DNA of 64,000 nt from NCBI GenBank assembly GCA_026004775.1, contig BPJU01000009.1, positions 124,001 through 188,000 of the forward strand, in the 5' to 3' direction. The notes beneath the pieces are model-generated. The model worked only from the letters and a program-made list of their open reading frames with translations, was not told the origin of the DNA and ran no database searches. Position 1 is the first letter of the stretch. Every line of letters starts with the position of its first letter. This stretch comes from Pirellulaceae bacterium. Its GTDB lineage: Bacteria > Planctomycetota > Planctomycetia > Pirellulales > Pirellulaceae. Shown here one piece after another: positions 48,688 to 58,042 of this stretch. A program made the position numbers and the translations under genes.

Positions 48688-51048
48688 TCAGCCCACTGCC
48701 GCGTCACAACATCCCTCAGCCCCGGCAGTCACCCGCAGCAGATACTCCAGCAGCCGTTTGGCCGCCTGCTTGTCGGGAATAGGGTAACCTCGGGAAAGGT
48801 CTGGATCGCTATGCATCGCCGGCCGCAAATTGGGCAGCCCGACACAACCGGGACATCCCTCCGAGCAGGGGCATTCGGTCACCAATTGGTAACAAAGCTC
48901 CAGCAGGGCATCGATGCAATAGAAGGCCTTCTCGCAGTACCCCAAACCGCCGGGATAGCGGTCATACATGATCAGGGCACTTTGGCCGAAGTTCTTGCTA
49001 TCGACCACACCGCTGATGTCCTGTCGGTCGCACATGGCGATCACCGGAATTGCCGTGATCGCCAGATTCCTTATGCCGCAGAGCGCTTCGCTGGGACGCA
49101 GACGTTCGGATTTCAGAGCCTTACACGTACTGGCATCGGGAATGAGCCAGAAGGCGGTCGTCTCCAGCGACTGCTCGGGAAGATCCACCGACCCGTATCC
49201 GATGTTTTCCCGAGTGACAAACTGGATTTTCTTGAAAGCAACCGTCTTCCACATCACCTGGGCCGTGCCGAAACCGAGTACGTCGGAAGGCCAGGAGGCG
49301 TGTCGCTGGAGTTGCTGTTGGATGTGCACGGTGCTCTCCAGTATCGCCTGCGTATAATAATCGGTCTCCTGCTTATCGACATAGGCGATGCGGGCATTCC
49401 AGTCGAGTTTCTTGACGATGTACGACTGGCCGTCGTGCAGATAGACGGCTTCCGGGTAGATCAATTCCGGGGCGCTGATGGCGTCGACGTTGGCGATCAC
49501 CTGGCACTGGTCGGGGTGTGCCGCGCCGCCCGAGCGCCAAACGATACTGAACGTATCTTGGCTCATATGCCGCAAGCTGATGCGTTGGGCTGGGTGTTGG
49601 CCGCCGGTGGCGTAGAAGCGACCCGCCGTTTCGACCAACTGGCGGCTCTCCGCCAATATCTCCAACAGCTCGACGGCCGCCGGCCCAAATTCGTTTGCCA
49701 CCTCATCCGGATCCAAAGGCAGTTCATGAGCCGCTGCCGGCAGGTGCATTGCCAGCACGTACGGATTGTGAGGATCAACGACAGCATGTTCGGGACTTTG
49801 CGAGAACAAGAAGTCTGGGTGCCGCATCAGATACTGGTCGATCGGATCCGCGCCGGCCAGTAGGACCGCCAGGCTTTCGCCTTGGCGGCGACCGGCTCGG
49901 CCGGCTTGTTGCCAGGTGGCGGCGATCGACCCCGGGTAATGCACCAGCAGAGCGGCATCGAGCGAGCCGACGTCGATTCCCAGTTCCAGCGCGTTGGTAC
50001 AGGCTACGGCTTGTAACCGGCCGGAAAACAGCCCTTGCTCGATGCTGCGCCGTTCCGATGGCAGATAGCCGCCGCGATAGGCACGCACTCGAGATGCGGC
50101 CGGTGAGCCCCGCTCTTCAAGTCGCTCACGCAAATAGCGATGAATCAACTCGGCGGCTTGCCGCGTACGCGTGAAGGCCAGCGCCTGAGCCCCTTGGGCA
50201 ATCAACTCCTCAAGCCACCACACCGCGTCGTCGGTGGCCGTTCGGTACGATCCCTCCGGAGCTCGTGGATCCCAAAAAACAAACCATTTGCTTCCGCGAG
50301 GTGAACCGTCCTCGCTGATCACTTCCACCTTCCGATTCACCAGTGACGAAGCCAATTCACCGGGATTGGCGACCGTCGCGCTGGCTGCCAAAAACAACGG
50401 ACGACTTCCATAATGAGCACATACTCGCTGAAGACGCCGCAGTACATTGGCCACATGTGCGCCAAAAATACCGCGGTACATGTGTATTTCGTCAATGATG
50501 ACATATCTCAGTTCGGACAAGAAAACCGCCCACTGAGGGTGATATGGAAGGATCGATACGTGCAACATATCCGGGTTGGTAAGAATTATCCGCGACTCGG
50601 CACGTGCCCGGCGCCGTACCGATACCGGTGTGTCCCCGTCATAAACACGAGGTCGAAACCGTTCGCACTCTTTGCCCAACAATGCTTCCAGGCCGCGAAG
50701 CTGATCTTGTGACAGAGCTTTGGTCGGGTAGAGATACAAAGCACGCGCCGACGGATCCTGCCAGCCGGTTTCCAACACCGGTATGTGATAGCAAAGCGTC
50801 TTGCCACTGGCCGTGCCGGTCACCACAACCCAGTCCCGCCCAGCTCTCGCCGCCTGAACCGCACGCACCTGGTGGCTGTAGAGCTGATCAATCCCCTGCG
50901 ACCGAAGCAACTGGCTCAGCGGCTCCGCAAGCGGTGGATCCAAGGTCGCATAGCTCGGCGGTCTCCCCTCCACTCGCTGTATATGCTGTATCTGGCCTGC
51001 ATAACGAGGATCCGATTGGATCCGCGACAACAACGATGCAACGTCCAT
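48688..51048 (-). CDS. MrfA/YprA-type DEAD-box helicase with C-terminal zinc-binding domain
   Basis: This 786-residue superfamily 2 helicase has the Walker A TGTASGKT, motif II DEIH, motif III SATVANP, and motif VI QQAGRAGRRQ. The DUF1998-type C-terminus ends with a cysteine cluster (CPCSEGCPGCVG) that probably binds zinc. In Bacillus subtilis the family member MrfA works with MrfB in repair of mitomycin C lesions. No MrfB-like exonuclease lies next to it here. The ATG at 51048 has AAGGA upstream; the frame runs 22 codons further without homology. Its end faces that of the dihydroorotate-dehydrogenase-like gene. Confidence 0.9.
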   Translation of the reverse strand: MDVASLLSRIQSDPRYAGQIQHIQRVEGRPPSYATLDPPLAEPLSQLLRSQGIDQLYSHQVRAVQAARAGRDWVVVTGTASGKTLCYHIPVLETGWQDPSARALYLYPTKALSQDQLRGLEALLGKECERFRPRVYDGDTPVSVRRRARAESRIILTNPDMLHVSILPYHPQWAVFLSELRYVIIDEIHMYRGIFGAHVANVLRRLQRVCAHYGSRPLFLAASATVANPGELASSLVNRKVEVISEDGSPRGSKWFVFWDPRAPEGSYRTATDDAVWWLEELIAQGAQALAFTRTRQAAELIHRYLRERLEERGSPAASRVRAYRGGYLPSERRSIEQGLFSGRLQAVACTNALELGIDVGSLDAALLVHYPGSIAATWQQAGRAGRRQGESLAVLLAGADPIDQYLMRHPDFLFSQSPEHAVVDPHNPYVLAMHLPAAAHELPLDPDEVANEFGPAAVELLEILAESRQLVETAGRFYATGGQHPAQRISLRHMSQDTFSIVWRSGGAAHPDQCQVIANVDAISAPELIYPEAVYLHDGQSYIVKKLDWNARIAYVDKQETDYYTQAILESTVHIQQQLQRHASWPSDVLGFGTAQVMWKTVAFKKIQFVTRENIGYGSVDLPEQSLETTAFWLIPDASTCKALKSERLRPSEALCGIRNLAITAIPVIAMCDRQDISGVVDSKNFGQSALIMYDRYPGGLGYCEKAFYCIDALLELCYQLVTECPCSEGCPGCVGLPNLRPAMHSDPDLSRGYPIPDKQAAKRLLEYLLRVTAGAEGCCDAAVG

Positions 51049-51630
51049 GCGATCCTTCCTTCGCCTCCACCTGGCACGCCTTCCGCCAGTGAACCCTTCC
51101 CTCCATTCGAACAAACAGCAGTATACAAATCGTAACGAGTGAACACCGGTTTACAATAGCAACCCGACGGCCTTCGATCAACGGGAAATGCCGTTGGATG
51201 CATCCCCAGCTTTCAATCAGATTTCCTGTGACCTGCCACACGGCAGCAACATTTCGCAATTAAGAGCGGAATCGGTCAAGCTTCCAGCGAAGGTAATCAT
51301 CACGGTCGCAGGGGTTGAACCCCCGTTTGTACAAGACTGGCCAAGTGCCTTTCGCCTTTGCTGTCAATCTTCTTGAAAAAAGCCAGACCCTGTAGCAGCC
51401 CTTTCCGCCTGTCGTACAGCGAAACGGTTAGCAGAGTCTGAAAAAACTCGGAAAAATCGGCTGTACACCTGTGACAACCGCCTGATCGACCCGCTGGTTT
51501 TTTGGCGCTTCTCCTCGGAACAATTGCCGGTAGGGCCGGAGAAAGCGCGGGCTCGTCGAGGCGTGCTCGGCAAGCTCTGGGGAGGTAAGTAATGCGCAGA
51601 TTCCAGGCCCATAACCAAAAGGAGTCAAGG
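51049..51630. other. Intergenic region without recognisable gene
   Basis: These 582 bp between the divergent helicase and RAYT-like genes hold no credible coding frame. A vague resemblance to the dispersed repeat at 51447-51512 was judged too weak. AAAAGGAG at 51617-51624 serves the gene at 51631. A tRNA-like arm near 51305 does not extend to a full tRNA. Confidence 0.45.
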
Positions 51631-53280
51631 ATGGGACGGTTACGACGTTTGGACGTAATTCGCAAGGGCAAACGAATCCGCCTGCTGTGCATTTCGATCT
51701 GCGTCCGCAACAAAAATCTGCTGGGCGCAACCGGGTCAGGAATCGATGGAGTTTCCGAGCGACAGCAGTTTCTCCTCCAACTGGTCAGTCGCTACAGTCC
51801 TCTTTTTGCCCTGGAAGTCTTTTCGGCCGTGGCGCTGTCCGATGCGCTGCTGGTCCATTTGGAACTGCGGCCGGATTGGGCTCGAATGTGGTCCAAAGAA
51901 GAACTGCTGCGGCGTGCCTGGGAAGCCTTTCCCAACCTGGTGAAAGAATACTGCCGGGAGCGCAATATCGAGTTCGACCCGCAGCAAGGGCCTCCCGAGG
52001 TGTTGCTGACACACCGGCGGTTCTTGAAGAAGATGCGCAAGCGCCTCCAATCGTTGTCGCTCTTCTTTCAGCTCATCAAGCAGATCTCGGCGTTGAAATT
52101 CAACCGCGAGGACAAGGTGCGGGGGCACTTTTGGGCGGAGCGTTTTGAGGCGATTCCGGTGACCGACAAGCAGTTTTCGGTGTTGATGAGCCTGTTGGCC
52201 GAGTCGCAACCGGTGGTGATGCACGTGGTGTCGGCTCTGGAGCAGCCGCATACCAGTAGCGGCTGGTGGCGGTTGCTGGAGGGGATGCTCACCGGGGGCA
52301 TCGAGGTCGACGCCGAGACGCAGAGCGATGTAGTGCGGCTTAGCGAACGAGTGCGCGCGTTTTTCGGGCGTGATGTGCTGTGGCTGCGAGCGCGGACACG
52401 ACGGCAAGAAGCCGATACGCACGGGCCCGAAGGCGATGTGCAGGAGGCACAAGATGCGAACCTTGACGAGGCTGCGGTTGAAGCTTCGCAGGCTCCGCCG
52501 GCAAGCACCGAAGCGCAGAGCGACGCGGAAGCTTCTCGTGCTGAAGCTTCTTCTTCACAGCTACCGGCTGGAGCCGAGCGAGTCGGCAAGGTGGTGCAAG
52601 GTCCGATACCGATGCTCGTGCTTGGTCCGGTGGACAGTCGCGAATGTTCTCCGGAGGAGGCCGAAGAGGGTGAGACCTGGCAGGCTCGTGGGATTGGTCC
52701 GTTGAACGAAGTCGAGTGGGCGCACCTTCTTGGGTGGATAGGAGCCACGTGGTGTGCCTGGCGGTTGATAAAGCCGGAGGATCAGGATGTGGAGTTTGAC
52801 AGGAAGCGGTACCGGAATTGGCGGGAAGGCGGCAGCCGACTGAAGATGCGTGAGCTTACTGAGCGTGAGCAGCAGGCGGCTCAGCAGCGGCTGATCGAGT
52901 GGCTTACCGAGTGGGCGGCTGTTTGTCAGGTGCCGGGCTTGGCGACGGAAGAGGAGCGGGTTCAGTGGGCCATGCGCCTGGTGGCGGCTCGGGCCACGCC
53001 GGAGGAATTGGCCGACGTGGTGGGGGAGCTATTGGGGTTGAGTGTCCAGCGGAAGGTGGATCTTCAAGCGGCGTTGGCTCGGGTGCAGTTGTCGATCAAC
53101 CGGATAGTGGAGGCCGGTGAGTTGTGGCGTGTGGACCTGGTGCGTGGGGCTCGGGAGCTATTGGGGTTACGAGAGTGGGTAGCTCGCCGGCGGGCGACGC
53201 TCCGAGGCGAGCGCCACGAGCCGGCTGAGTCCGGAGCGTCGAGCCAGTCGGATTCGCCGCCGCCCACGAATTCGGGATAG
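51631..53280 (+). CDS. RAYT-like transposase homologue without HUH histidines, long C-terminal extension
   Basis: The first 190 of 549 residues follow the planctomycete REP-associated (Y1-type) transposase pattern: CISICVRNKNLLG at 20-32, then FALEVFSAVALSDALLVHLELRPDW. That block is normally AVMSNHxHVVLRxRPD. RGHFWAERFEAIP at 164-176 matches the usual GRFWEGRFK. The two HUH histidines are replaced (A72, L74). The remaining 350 residues include an acidic alanine-rich linker (about 255-320) and a helical C-terminus with no match to that family. It may be domesticated or dead. The start at 51631 has AAGGAG at good spacing. Confidence 0.7.
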   Translation: MGRLRRLDVIRKGKRIRLLCISICVRNKNLLGATGSGIDGVSERQQFLLQLVSRYSPLFALEVFSAVALSDALLVHLELRPDWARMWSKEELLRRAWEAFPNLVKEYCRERNIEFDPQQGPPEVLLTHRRFLKKMRKRLQSLSLFFQLIKQISALKFNREDKVRGHFWAERFEAIPVTDKQFSVLMSLLAESQPVVMHVVSALEQPHTSSGWWRLLEGMLTGGIEVDAETQSDVVRLSERVRAFFGRDVLWLRARTRRQEADTHGPEGDVQEAQDANLDEAAVEASQAPPASTEAQSDAEASRAEASSSQLPAGAERVGKVVQGPIPMLVLGPVDSRECSPEEAEEGETWQARGIGPLNEVEWAHLLGWIGATWCAWRLIKPEDQDVEFDRKRYRNWREGGSRLKMRELTEREQQAAQQRLIEWLTEWAAVCQVPGLATEEERVQWAMRLVAARATPEELADVVGELLGLSVQRKVDLQAALARVQLSINRIVEAGELWRVDLVRGARELLGLREWVARRRATLRGERHEPAESGASSQSDSPPPTNSG

Positions 53281-54958
53281 TGGGCCGCAGGCGCGCTAAG
53301 GCGGCTGCGAAAATCTTGTCGAGGTGGCTTATTTTTGAAAGCCGGATTGTCCGGTGGCGGGCGGGGTCTTGTCTTAGGTGCGGAATTAAGCTCTTTTCGC
53401 GGTTTTTTCGGGTCGCGAACGTGCGTGGGCCGATGAGAATGTGAGGCGGGGCGGACCAACAGCGCGGGCGATACCACGCGAAAGGTGGAATACATGTATA
53501 GCCGTTGGTGTCGTCAGGCCGCGGGTGACCGCCCAGAGGTACCTGGGGAGGCTGTCACCTTTCCGCCGGCCGATGGTTGAAGAGGCTGGCACCATCCGGC
53601 GCGGCACTGCCCTGGGAGCTTGTTCCCGGACGTATCGGCACCACCGCCTCACCGCCGCCCGGTACCTCCGACCCCGATCTGCCCCGGGAAAACCGTCCCC
53701 AACCCCATGCACCGCACCGCGCGTCGGCGCGCTATCGGCCGATTTACTGCCTATTCGAAAACCACCGTTGGTCCTGTTATACACAGTGTGCGAATCGGTT
53801 TTCGTATAAGCTCTTAACATCCTGTTGGCTTCCGGATCTCCCGCGTCTCCGCTCACTCCCATGGGGTGGTGGCTGCGTGAGTTTCCTGGGTCTGCAGTAT
53901 GTAGCAGAATCTGTCCCATCGCACGCCGGCCGCTTGGGCCCTGGGCGCTATCGCCTCCGGTAGAGACAAGGTGCGTGCTTGGTAGGCCCTTGTGGCCGGA
54001 AAGCTCGAGGGGTTGCTCCCCCCTCGCCCCGAAGCAAGCAGCCGGGAAACGGCGCAAAAAGATCCTCAAGCGAGTCCGATTGGCCTTGTACTTCGACGAG
54101 GCCGAATTCTGAGTGAACACTGTGTTATGTCCGTGCTGTTCCCTGCCAGGCGGGCGGGTAACAATCCCCACGGCCGATGAAAATCGCTGGGGGCCGGTAT
54201 TCGGCGCGCTGAATACCATGACTTGCGATGTCGCCACCCTGCTCACAACGAACAACTGCCGTTCCGACTTCCTAGACTTCGCGAAGTTCCCTTTGGGCAA
54301 GCACGAGGCCGAGCCGGAACCGGCTCTCTTGTTTCCGATTAACTGCTGGCTCCACCACACCCGCGCGGTGCGCGACTTCCATCATTCCCAGCACTTATGG
54401 GTATGTGTAATGGGGCACTCCGCTTTCACACCCAACTCCAATCTGACCGAACGCTTCTGGACCAATTGCACCAGTTCACAATCCATAACTACTACTTGCT
54501 GAATGTCGAAGCTGGAAGATGCCATCCTGCAACGGATTCACGGTATCGATCGCCAACCCCTTCCCGTTATTCGCCTCGTTGCCCCGTGCAGCCGGAGGTC
54601 GCGGAGCGGGACTTACCATTGACGGATGCCGCAGCTCGGCCATCTTGTGTCTGGTGGTCAACGAGCAGCGGTCGAAGCCGTCGGCGCTTGCGCCGCTCCG
54701 AATGATAGGCCGGCATACGCGGAAGAAAGATATGAGCGGCGATCCGCCAGCCGCCCCACTATTAGTAGGGACGCACCCTTTCGTGCTCCGTCTTCGAACG
54801 ACAATAGGCACGTTCCACGCTCAACCGACCCTGACATGCACGTATCGTCTGGTCGCTTGCCATACTCGTCCGCCTCGTTGTCCGGAAACCCCCGCACAAA
54901 CCCACTCGATATCGGCCCCGCCAACGGCTCCTGGGCGGCGTTGCGAAACCATCAGGCA
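53281..54958. other. Non-coding or decayed stretch downstream of the RAYT-like gene
   Basis: In these 1.7 kb no frame on either strand gives a recognisable protein. The longest (324 codons, minus) crosses the repeat at 53751-53814 and has a random composition. A frame at 54113-54502 (129 codons, several Cys, Trp and His) has codon use that looks partly coding, but no family, and it is followed without a gap by a 38-codon frame. I read the stretch as remains of one or more lost genes. Confidence 0.5.
53751..53814 (+). repeat. Dispersed inverted-repeat element, copy 3 (near the RAYT-like gene)
   Basis: This 64-nt copy begins CTATTCGAAAACCACCG and ends ATCGGTTTTCGTATAAGCTCT. Its ends pair with one mismatch over 12 bp. 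It lies 470 bp downstream of the RAYT-like gene on the same strand, as REP elements often flank RAYT genes. Confidence 0.7.
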
Positions 54959-55594
54959 TCAACTGGCCACATCGGGGACAAGGCCTTGGCGGCGGGTATG
55001 GGGAAGGATCCTCGCCGCATCGCCGACACCCTTCGTAAGAAGCTCCCGAATGACGTCTCTGCCGAGCGCAACGCGATCCTGGTCGTCCTCCACCACGGTG
55101 GGGAATGCGCAGTACGGATCAATTTGCCGGGCCAACCAGCCCCACATGGTTCGGATCGTGGAGCCGTCTTGAAGCCGTTTGAGGTGCAAGGCATCCCACT
55201 TTTCCCGATCACGGCCATTTCCACGTTCTTAGCCCGCACAAATTCCTTCGCATCGGCGATAAGGTCAAAGGCTTCGGGCGAGCGCGCAGAGTGGAGCAGC
55301 GCCGCCAAGCCGTGCGATCCCCCGCCGCCGAATGCCGTGCGCAGCTTGCGCACGCGATGGTAGCCCGATTCCCCGGCGAGCGACGCCAAGATTTGGTCGA
55401 GCAGTCTCCGCAGATCGGCCGTCAGGAAAGTCACCCGGAAAAAGGCTCCGCGTCCCGGTTCACGCCCGAAACGTTGGGATCATCCGGAGCAATAGCGCCG
55501 AGGTCGATGGCGATGACCGCCTCAGTGAGCCCACTCCTCTCCCCGTCGCGGTACAACTCCACAAGGTCGGTCTAGGGGTGTAGACGTGGCGTAC
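54959..55594 (-). pseudogene. DUF499-type ATPase remnant with damaged P-loop
   Basis: On the minus strand, three frames together give a connected protein: LVELYRDGERSGLTEAVIAI and DPNVSGVNRDAEPF; then TFLTADLRRLLDQILASLAG and LRTAFGGGGSHGLAALLHSA; then WDALHLKRLQDGSTIRTMWG. The block around GGGGSHG has the DUF499 pattern LxTxFGGGKSH, but the P-loop lysine is glycine. At least two frameshifts are needed (near 55434 and 55215) and most of the roughly 1000-residue protein is absent. It follows directly after the PIN gene stop. Assignment to DUF499 is by memory of the motif. Confidence 0.5.
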
Positions 55595-56047
55595 TCAAGC
55601 AGCGTATTCCTCCAACAAAACTACGTCTAATTCATCAAATTGCCGCAACCGACGGTCATTGGTCACAAACGCGTCGGCCGTATGGCACAGTGCCGTCGCA
55701 AGCTGTAGCGCGTCCGGCACACGGAATCCATATTGGGCCCGGATTCTCGCGCCCTCTTCCGCAATCTCTCCGTTGATGGGCAATAGACGAAACCCGCGTG
55801 CCTGGCACAGAATTGCCTTATACTCGTCGACTACATCACTGCGCCCGTCCTTCAAAGGCTTGACGAGGACCTCCAGCAAGGTCAAATACGACGAAAACGC
55901 GAAAAGCCTGCCCTGATCCACCATGGAAAAAAGATCCCGTACCACGGACAGATACCGCTCGTTTTCCTCGAGGAAATAAATAACGGTCATCGAGTCGATA
56001 CAGACGGCGCCATATTGACCGAGCCGGTCAACGATGGTCCCATTCAT
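55595..56047 (-). CDS. PIN-domain toxin (VapC-like)
   Basis: This protein of about 150 residues has the PIN nuclease acidic set: D18 in VCIDSMTVIYFLE, E59 in SSYLTLLEVLVKP, D112 in RVPDALQLATAL, and D131 in FVTNDRRL. PIN toxins cut RNA, often tRNA. The gene overlaps the end of the antitoxin candidate by 20 nt (ATG 56047) or 32 nt (ATG 56059). It is the last gene of an overlapping trio with the genes at 56028 and 56273. All catalytic residues are present, so it is probably functional. Confidence 0.85.
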   Translation of the reverse strand: MNGTIVDRLGQYGAVCIDSMTVIYFLEENERYLSVVRDLFSMVDQGRLFAFSSYLTLLEVLVKPLKDGRSDVVDEYKAILCQARGFRLLPINGEIAEEGARIRAQYGFRVPDALQLATALCHTADAFVTNDRRLRQFDELDVVLLEEYAA

Positions 56048-56276
56048 TTCGCAACTCATCAATATACGCTCGGGCATCGATCCCTTTCCAAACCTCACCA
56101 CCCAAACCCTTAAGCTCCATCAGGCTTCGACCGTAATAACCTTCCTGGACTGCGGTTCCCGAACCCAGCATCTGCTGCAAACGGACGATTTCGGCGACGA
56201 CAGATTGGGATATGGCGGTTATATAATACCTTGCCCTTTCATAGTCCTGTCTCTCGCTTAGAGTCAACACGCTCAT
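56028..56276 (-). CDS. Antitoxin candidate paired with the PIN toxin
   Basis: This 82-residue protein lies directly upstream of the PIN gene and overlaps it, the usual antitoxin position. It reads MSVLTLSERQDYERARYYI, a helical middle (VVAEIVRLQQML), then YGRSLMELKGLGGEVW and a C-terminal IDARAYIDELRNEWDHR. The C-terminal part could wrap the toxin. I do not see a clear DNA-binding fold, so I do not assign a VapB class. Its ATG overlaps the TGA of the TIGR04255 gene. Confidence 0.75.
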   Translation of the reverse strand: MSVLTLSERQDYERARYYITAISQSVVAEIVRLQQMLGSGTAVQEGYYGRSLMELKGLGGEVWKGIDARAYIDELRNEWDHR

Positions 56277-57079
56277 TGAATTGGCTCCTCTTCGAACAGG
56301 CAGCGCAGCCGGTCGGTGATGCTGGCCTCAAAAACTGCCACAATGTTTTCGTGGGCGCGTTCCACCTCTTTTCTAAAACGCTCCGCATCCAGACACTGGT
56401 CTTCCAGAATGTCGTAAAAATCCAAGACGAAGGCGTGGGCCAACTGAGTCTGCTCAGGAGGAGGGGCCGTACCAAAAGTGATGAGGATCACATGGTTCTG
56501 CCCCTCTCGATGGGAATCCACCTGCACCAAAAACGAACGATATGTGTTGCCCAGGACTTTTGGAAGGGCGGGATAAATCGTGAAGTACTCCTCCATTCGA
56601 AAGGTTTCGGCCGGGATAACTACCCGGTTGATGTACCGCATGCCCAATCGCACCACGCTTTTCGGGTGGGCCACTTCACGGTAAAGTTCGAATGCTCGGT
56701 AGATCTCCGGCTCCCAGTCTTCGAAGTGCGTATAGGGGGCCAACTGATTAACCACCACAAGGTTCTCCGCCAATTGGATCATGCGATGCTTTTCGTCCGA
56801 CACGAATTGCATCCACGAAGGCAATTGGCGAACGCCAGCCATTGCTTGGTCCGGGCCCACGGCGATCTGTGCTTGCTGTATTCTTTTCTGCTGTTTCCTC
56901 GGATAATCCATCTTGATCCGCTCGTAGAAAACGCCGGGAACAGTGCCGTCCCAGGCGGAGTCGGCGAAGTAGACTTCGCAGAGCGCCTCGATCACCGGCG
57001 GCTTGCGGTACCTACGTTCGGGGAACGAGCGGCAAGCCGTCGCGTCGTGCGGGTTGTTTCTTCCGCTGCCCGAAGTCAT
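56273..57079 (-). CDS. TIGR04255-family protein, first gene of a toxin-antitoxin trio
   Basis: This 268-residue protein fits the sporadically distributed TIGR04255 family: RKPPVIEALCEVYFADSAWD near residue 25, MIQLAENLVVVNQLAPYTHFEDWEP in the middle, VVRLGMRYINRVVIP, and LDFYDILED near the end. The family function is not known to me. It shares a 4-nt ATGA overlap with the antitoxin candidate. Three genes with consecutive overlaps imply one transcript and linked doses. A role as a third component, such as a sensor or regulator, is inference. Confidence 0.75.
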   Translation of the reverse strand: MTSGSGRNNPHDATACRSFPERRYRKPPVIEALCEVYFADSAWDGTVPGVFYERIKMDYPRKQQKRIQQAQIAVGPDQAMAGVRQLPSWMQFVSDEKHRMIQLAENLVVVNQLAPYTHFEDWEPEIYRAFELYREVAHPKSVVRLGMRYINRVVIPAETFRMEEYFTIYPALPKVLGNTYRSFLVQVDSHREGQNHVILITFGTAPPPEQTQLAHAFVLDFYDILEDQCLDAERFRKEVERAHENIVAVFEASITDRLRCLFEEEPIQ

Positions 57080-57133
57080 GCGTTACTAGCCTTTCTTCAT
57101 GTCGAAAAACGTGCCTTTGTCCATCGTCAGCCG

Positions 57134-57627
57134 CTAATCGATCAGCATGCGCCAATTGGCCGCCGACATGTTCAGCGCCGCTTGGTCGCTGGGCGATGGG
57201 GCGACGATCTGGTCGGCGGCATTGTCCGTGTCTACCGGCAAAGGCCACCCCATCCAGAGCCTGGGCCACCAGGCGCAGACCGTCCCCGTCGGGCCGGGCC
57301 TCGTCGAGCAAACGGTCGAAGCTCCGCGTCTGGTTCTCCATGACACACAGGCTGCGCGCCACCACATCCATGAGCGGCCCGGGAGTACCATCCTCGGCCG
57401 ACAAACCAAGCTTCTCATCGTCTCCGCGTTCAGTGCACTCCCGCAACGGCTATTTCCCCTTCACCTTTCCCGCCAGCGCACGGCGCGCGGCAGGACACCA
57501 GCAGTCGCCACGCCCACCAGAGGCGCAGCGTCGAAATGTGCCCTTTGCGGACAGACTCGTCTCGCGAGGCCTCCGCACGGATCGCCTCCAAGGGTAGCCA
57601 CTCTCCGATAAGGCGGTCGTCGGTCAT
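57134..57627 (-). pseudogene. DUF1156-type DNA methylase remnant (internal deletion and frameshift)
   Basis: ATG 57627 starts MTDDRLIGEWLPLEAIRAEA and continues VRKGHISTLRLWWAWRLL, the N-terminal signature of DUF1156 proteins (GH-STLHLWWARRPL). It stops at 57430. A second piece (57446-57240 in one frame, then to 57134 in another) reads LMDVVARSLCVMENQTRSFDRLLDEA, LRLVAQALDG, and DQAALNMSAANWRMLID, like the family C-terminus. About 800 residues in the middle are gone. The ATG overlaps the stop of the VapC remnant (ATGA). Confidence 0.6.
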
Positions 57628-58042
57628 GGGACGTGCTCGATTCGCCTGATCACGCGGAGTCCATCCATGTACCAGTTCGCGAAATCCGTCTCGTGGGACA
57701 GCAAGGGAACGTTCCGATGACCACCAGTGGCGGCGATCCACAGTCCCTCACTTTCAACCGTCCTCCCCAACCTACCTTGCTCCATCTCTCTCGCCCAAAC
57801 CTGCACAAGTTCGTAGTCGTACTCTACCACAAGAAATCGCCTCACAAAACCATACGGCGTTGCCGAGCCTCTTGGCCCCATCCAGTGGTCTCTGCACACT
57901 GCCACAGCTCGGGGACACTCTGGAAAGTGACCGCCAGCTTCTGAGCCTTCATGTGCTTCTCATACCCGGCCTGGAGTGGGTTTCCCTTTTTGTCGGGGTG
58001 AAGCAAACTCCCAACGGTCATATCCAGAAGCACGACGCTCAT
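57624..58042 (-). pseudogene. VapC-like PIN toxin, frameshifted
   Basis: The N-terminal part (58042-57842) reads MSVVLLDMTVGSLLHPDKKG, with PELWQCAETTGWGQEARQ near its end. The C-terminal part (57905-57624, another frame) reads RRFLVVEYDYELVQVWARE, then ESEGLWIAAT and VPLLSHETDFAN. Joined at about 57866 they make one PIN protein of about 138 residues. The frameshift should inactivate it. The usual D before the last acidic residue region reads ESEGLW instead of ESADAW, a further sign of decay. Confidence 0.65.

Noticed and set aside
51290-51330. tRNA-like T-arm (GGGGTTGAACCCC) on either strand
   Set aside because: The remaining arms and acceptor pairing of a tRNA cannot be built around it.
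51447-51512. Possible fifth copy of the dispersed repeat
   Set aside because: Length and layout are similar (CTCGGAAAAATCGG to CTGGTTTTTTGGCGCTTCT), but the stem does not pair well and the middle does not align.
53386-54360. 324-codon frame on the minus strand
   Set aside because: It runs through the inverted-repeat copy, has random-looking composition and no recognisable domain.
54113-54502. 129-codon frame with several cysteines and histidines
   Set aside because: Codon use is partly plausible and it begins right after another stop, but I recognise no family and the surroundings are decayed; left within the region description.
54626-55363. 245-codon frame on the plus strand
   Set aside because: It is the opposite strand of the DUF499-like remnant, which explains the sequence better.
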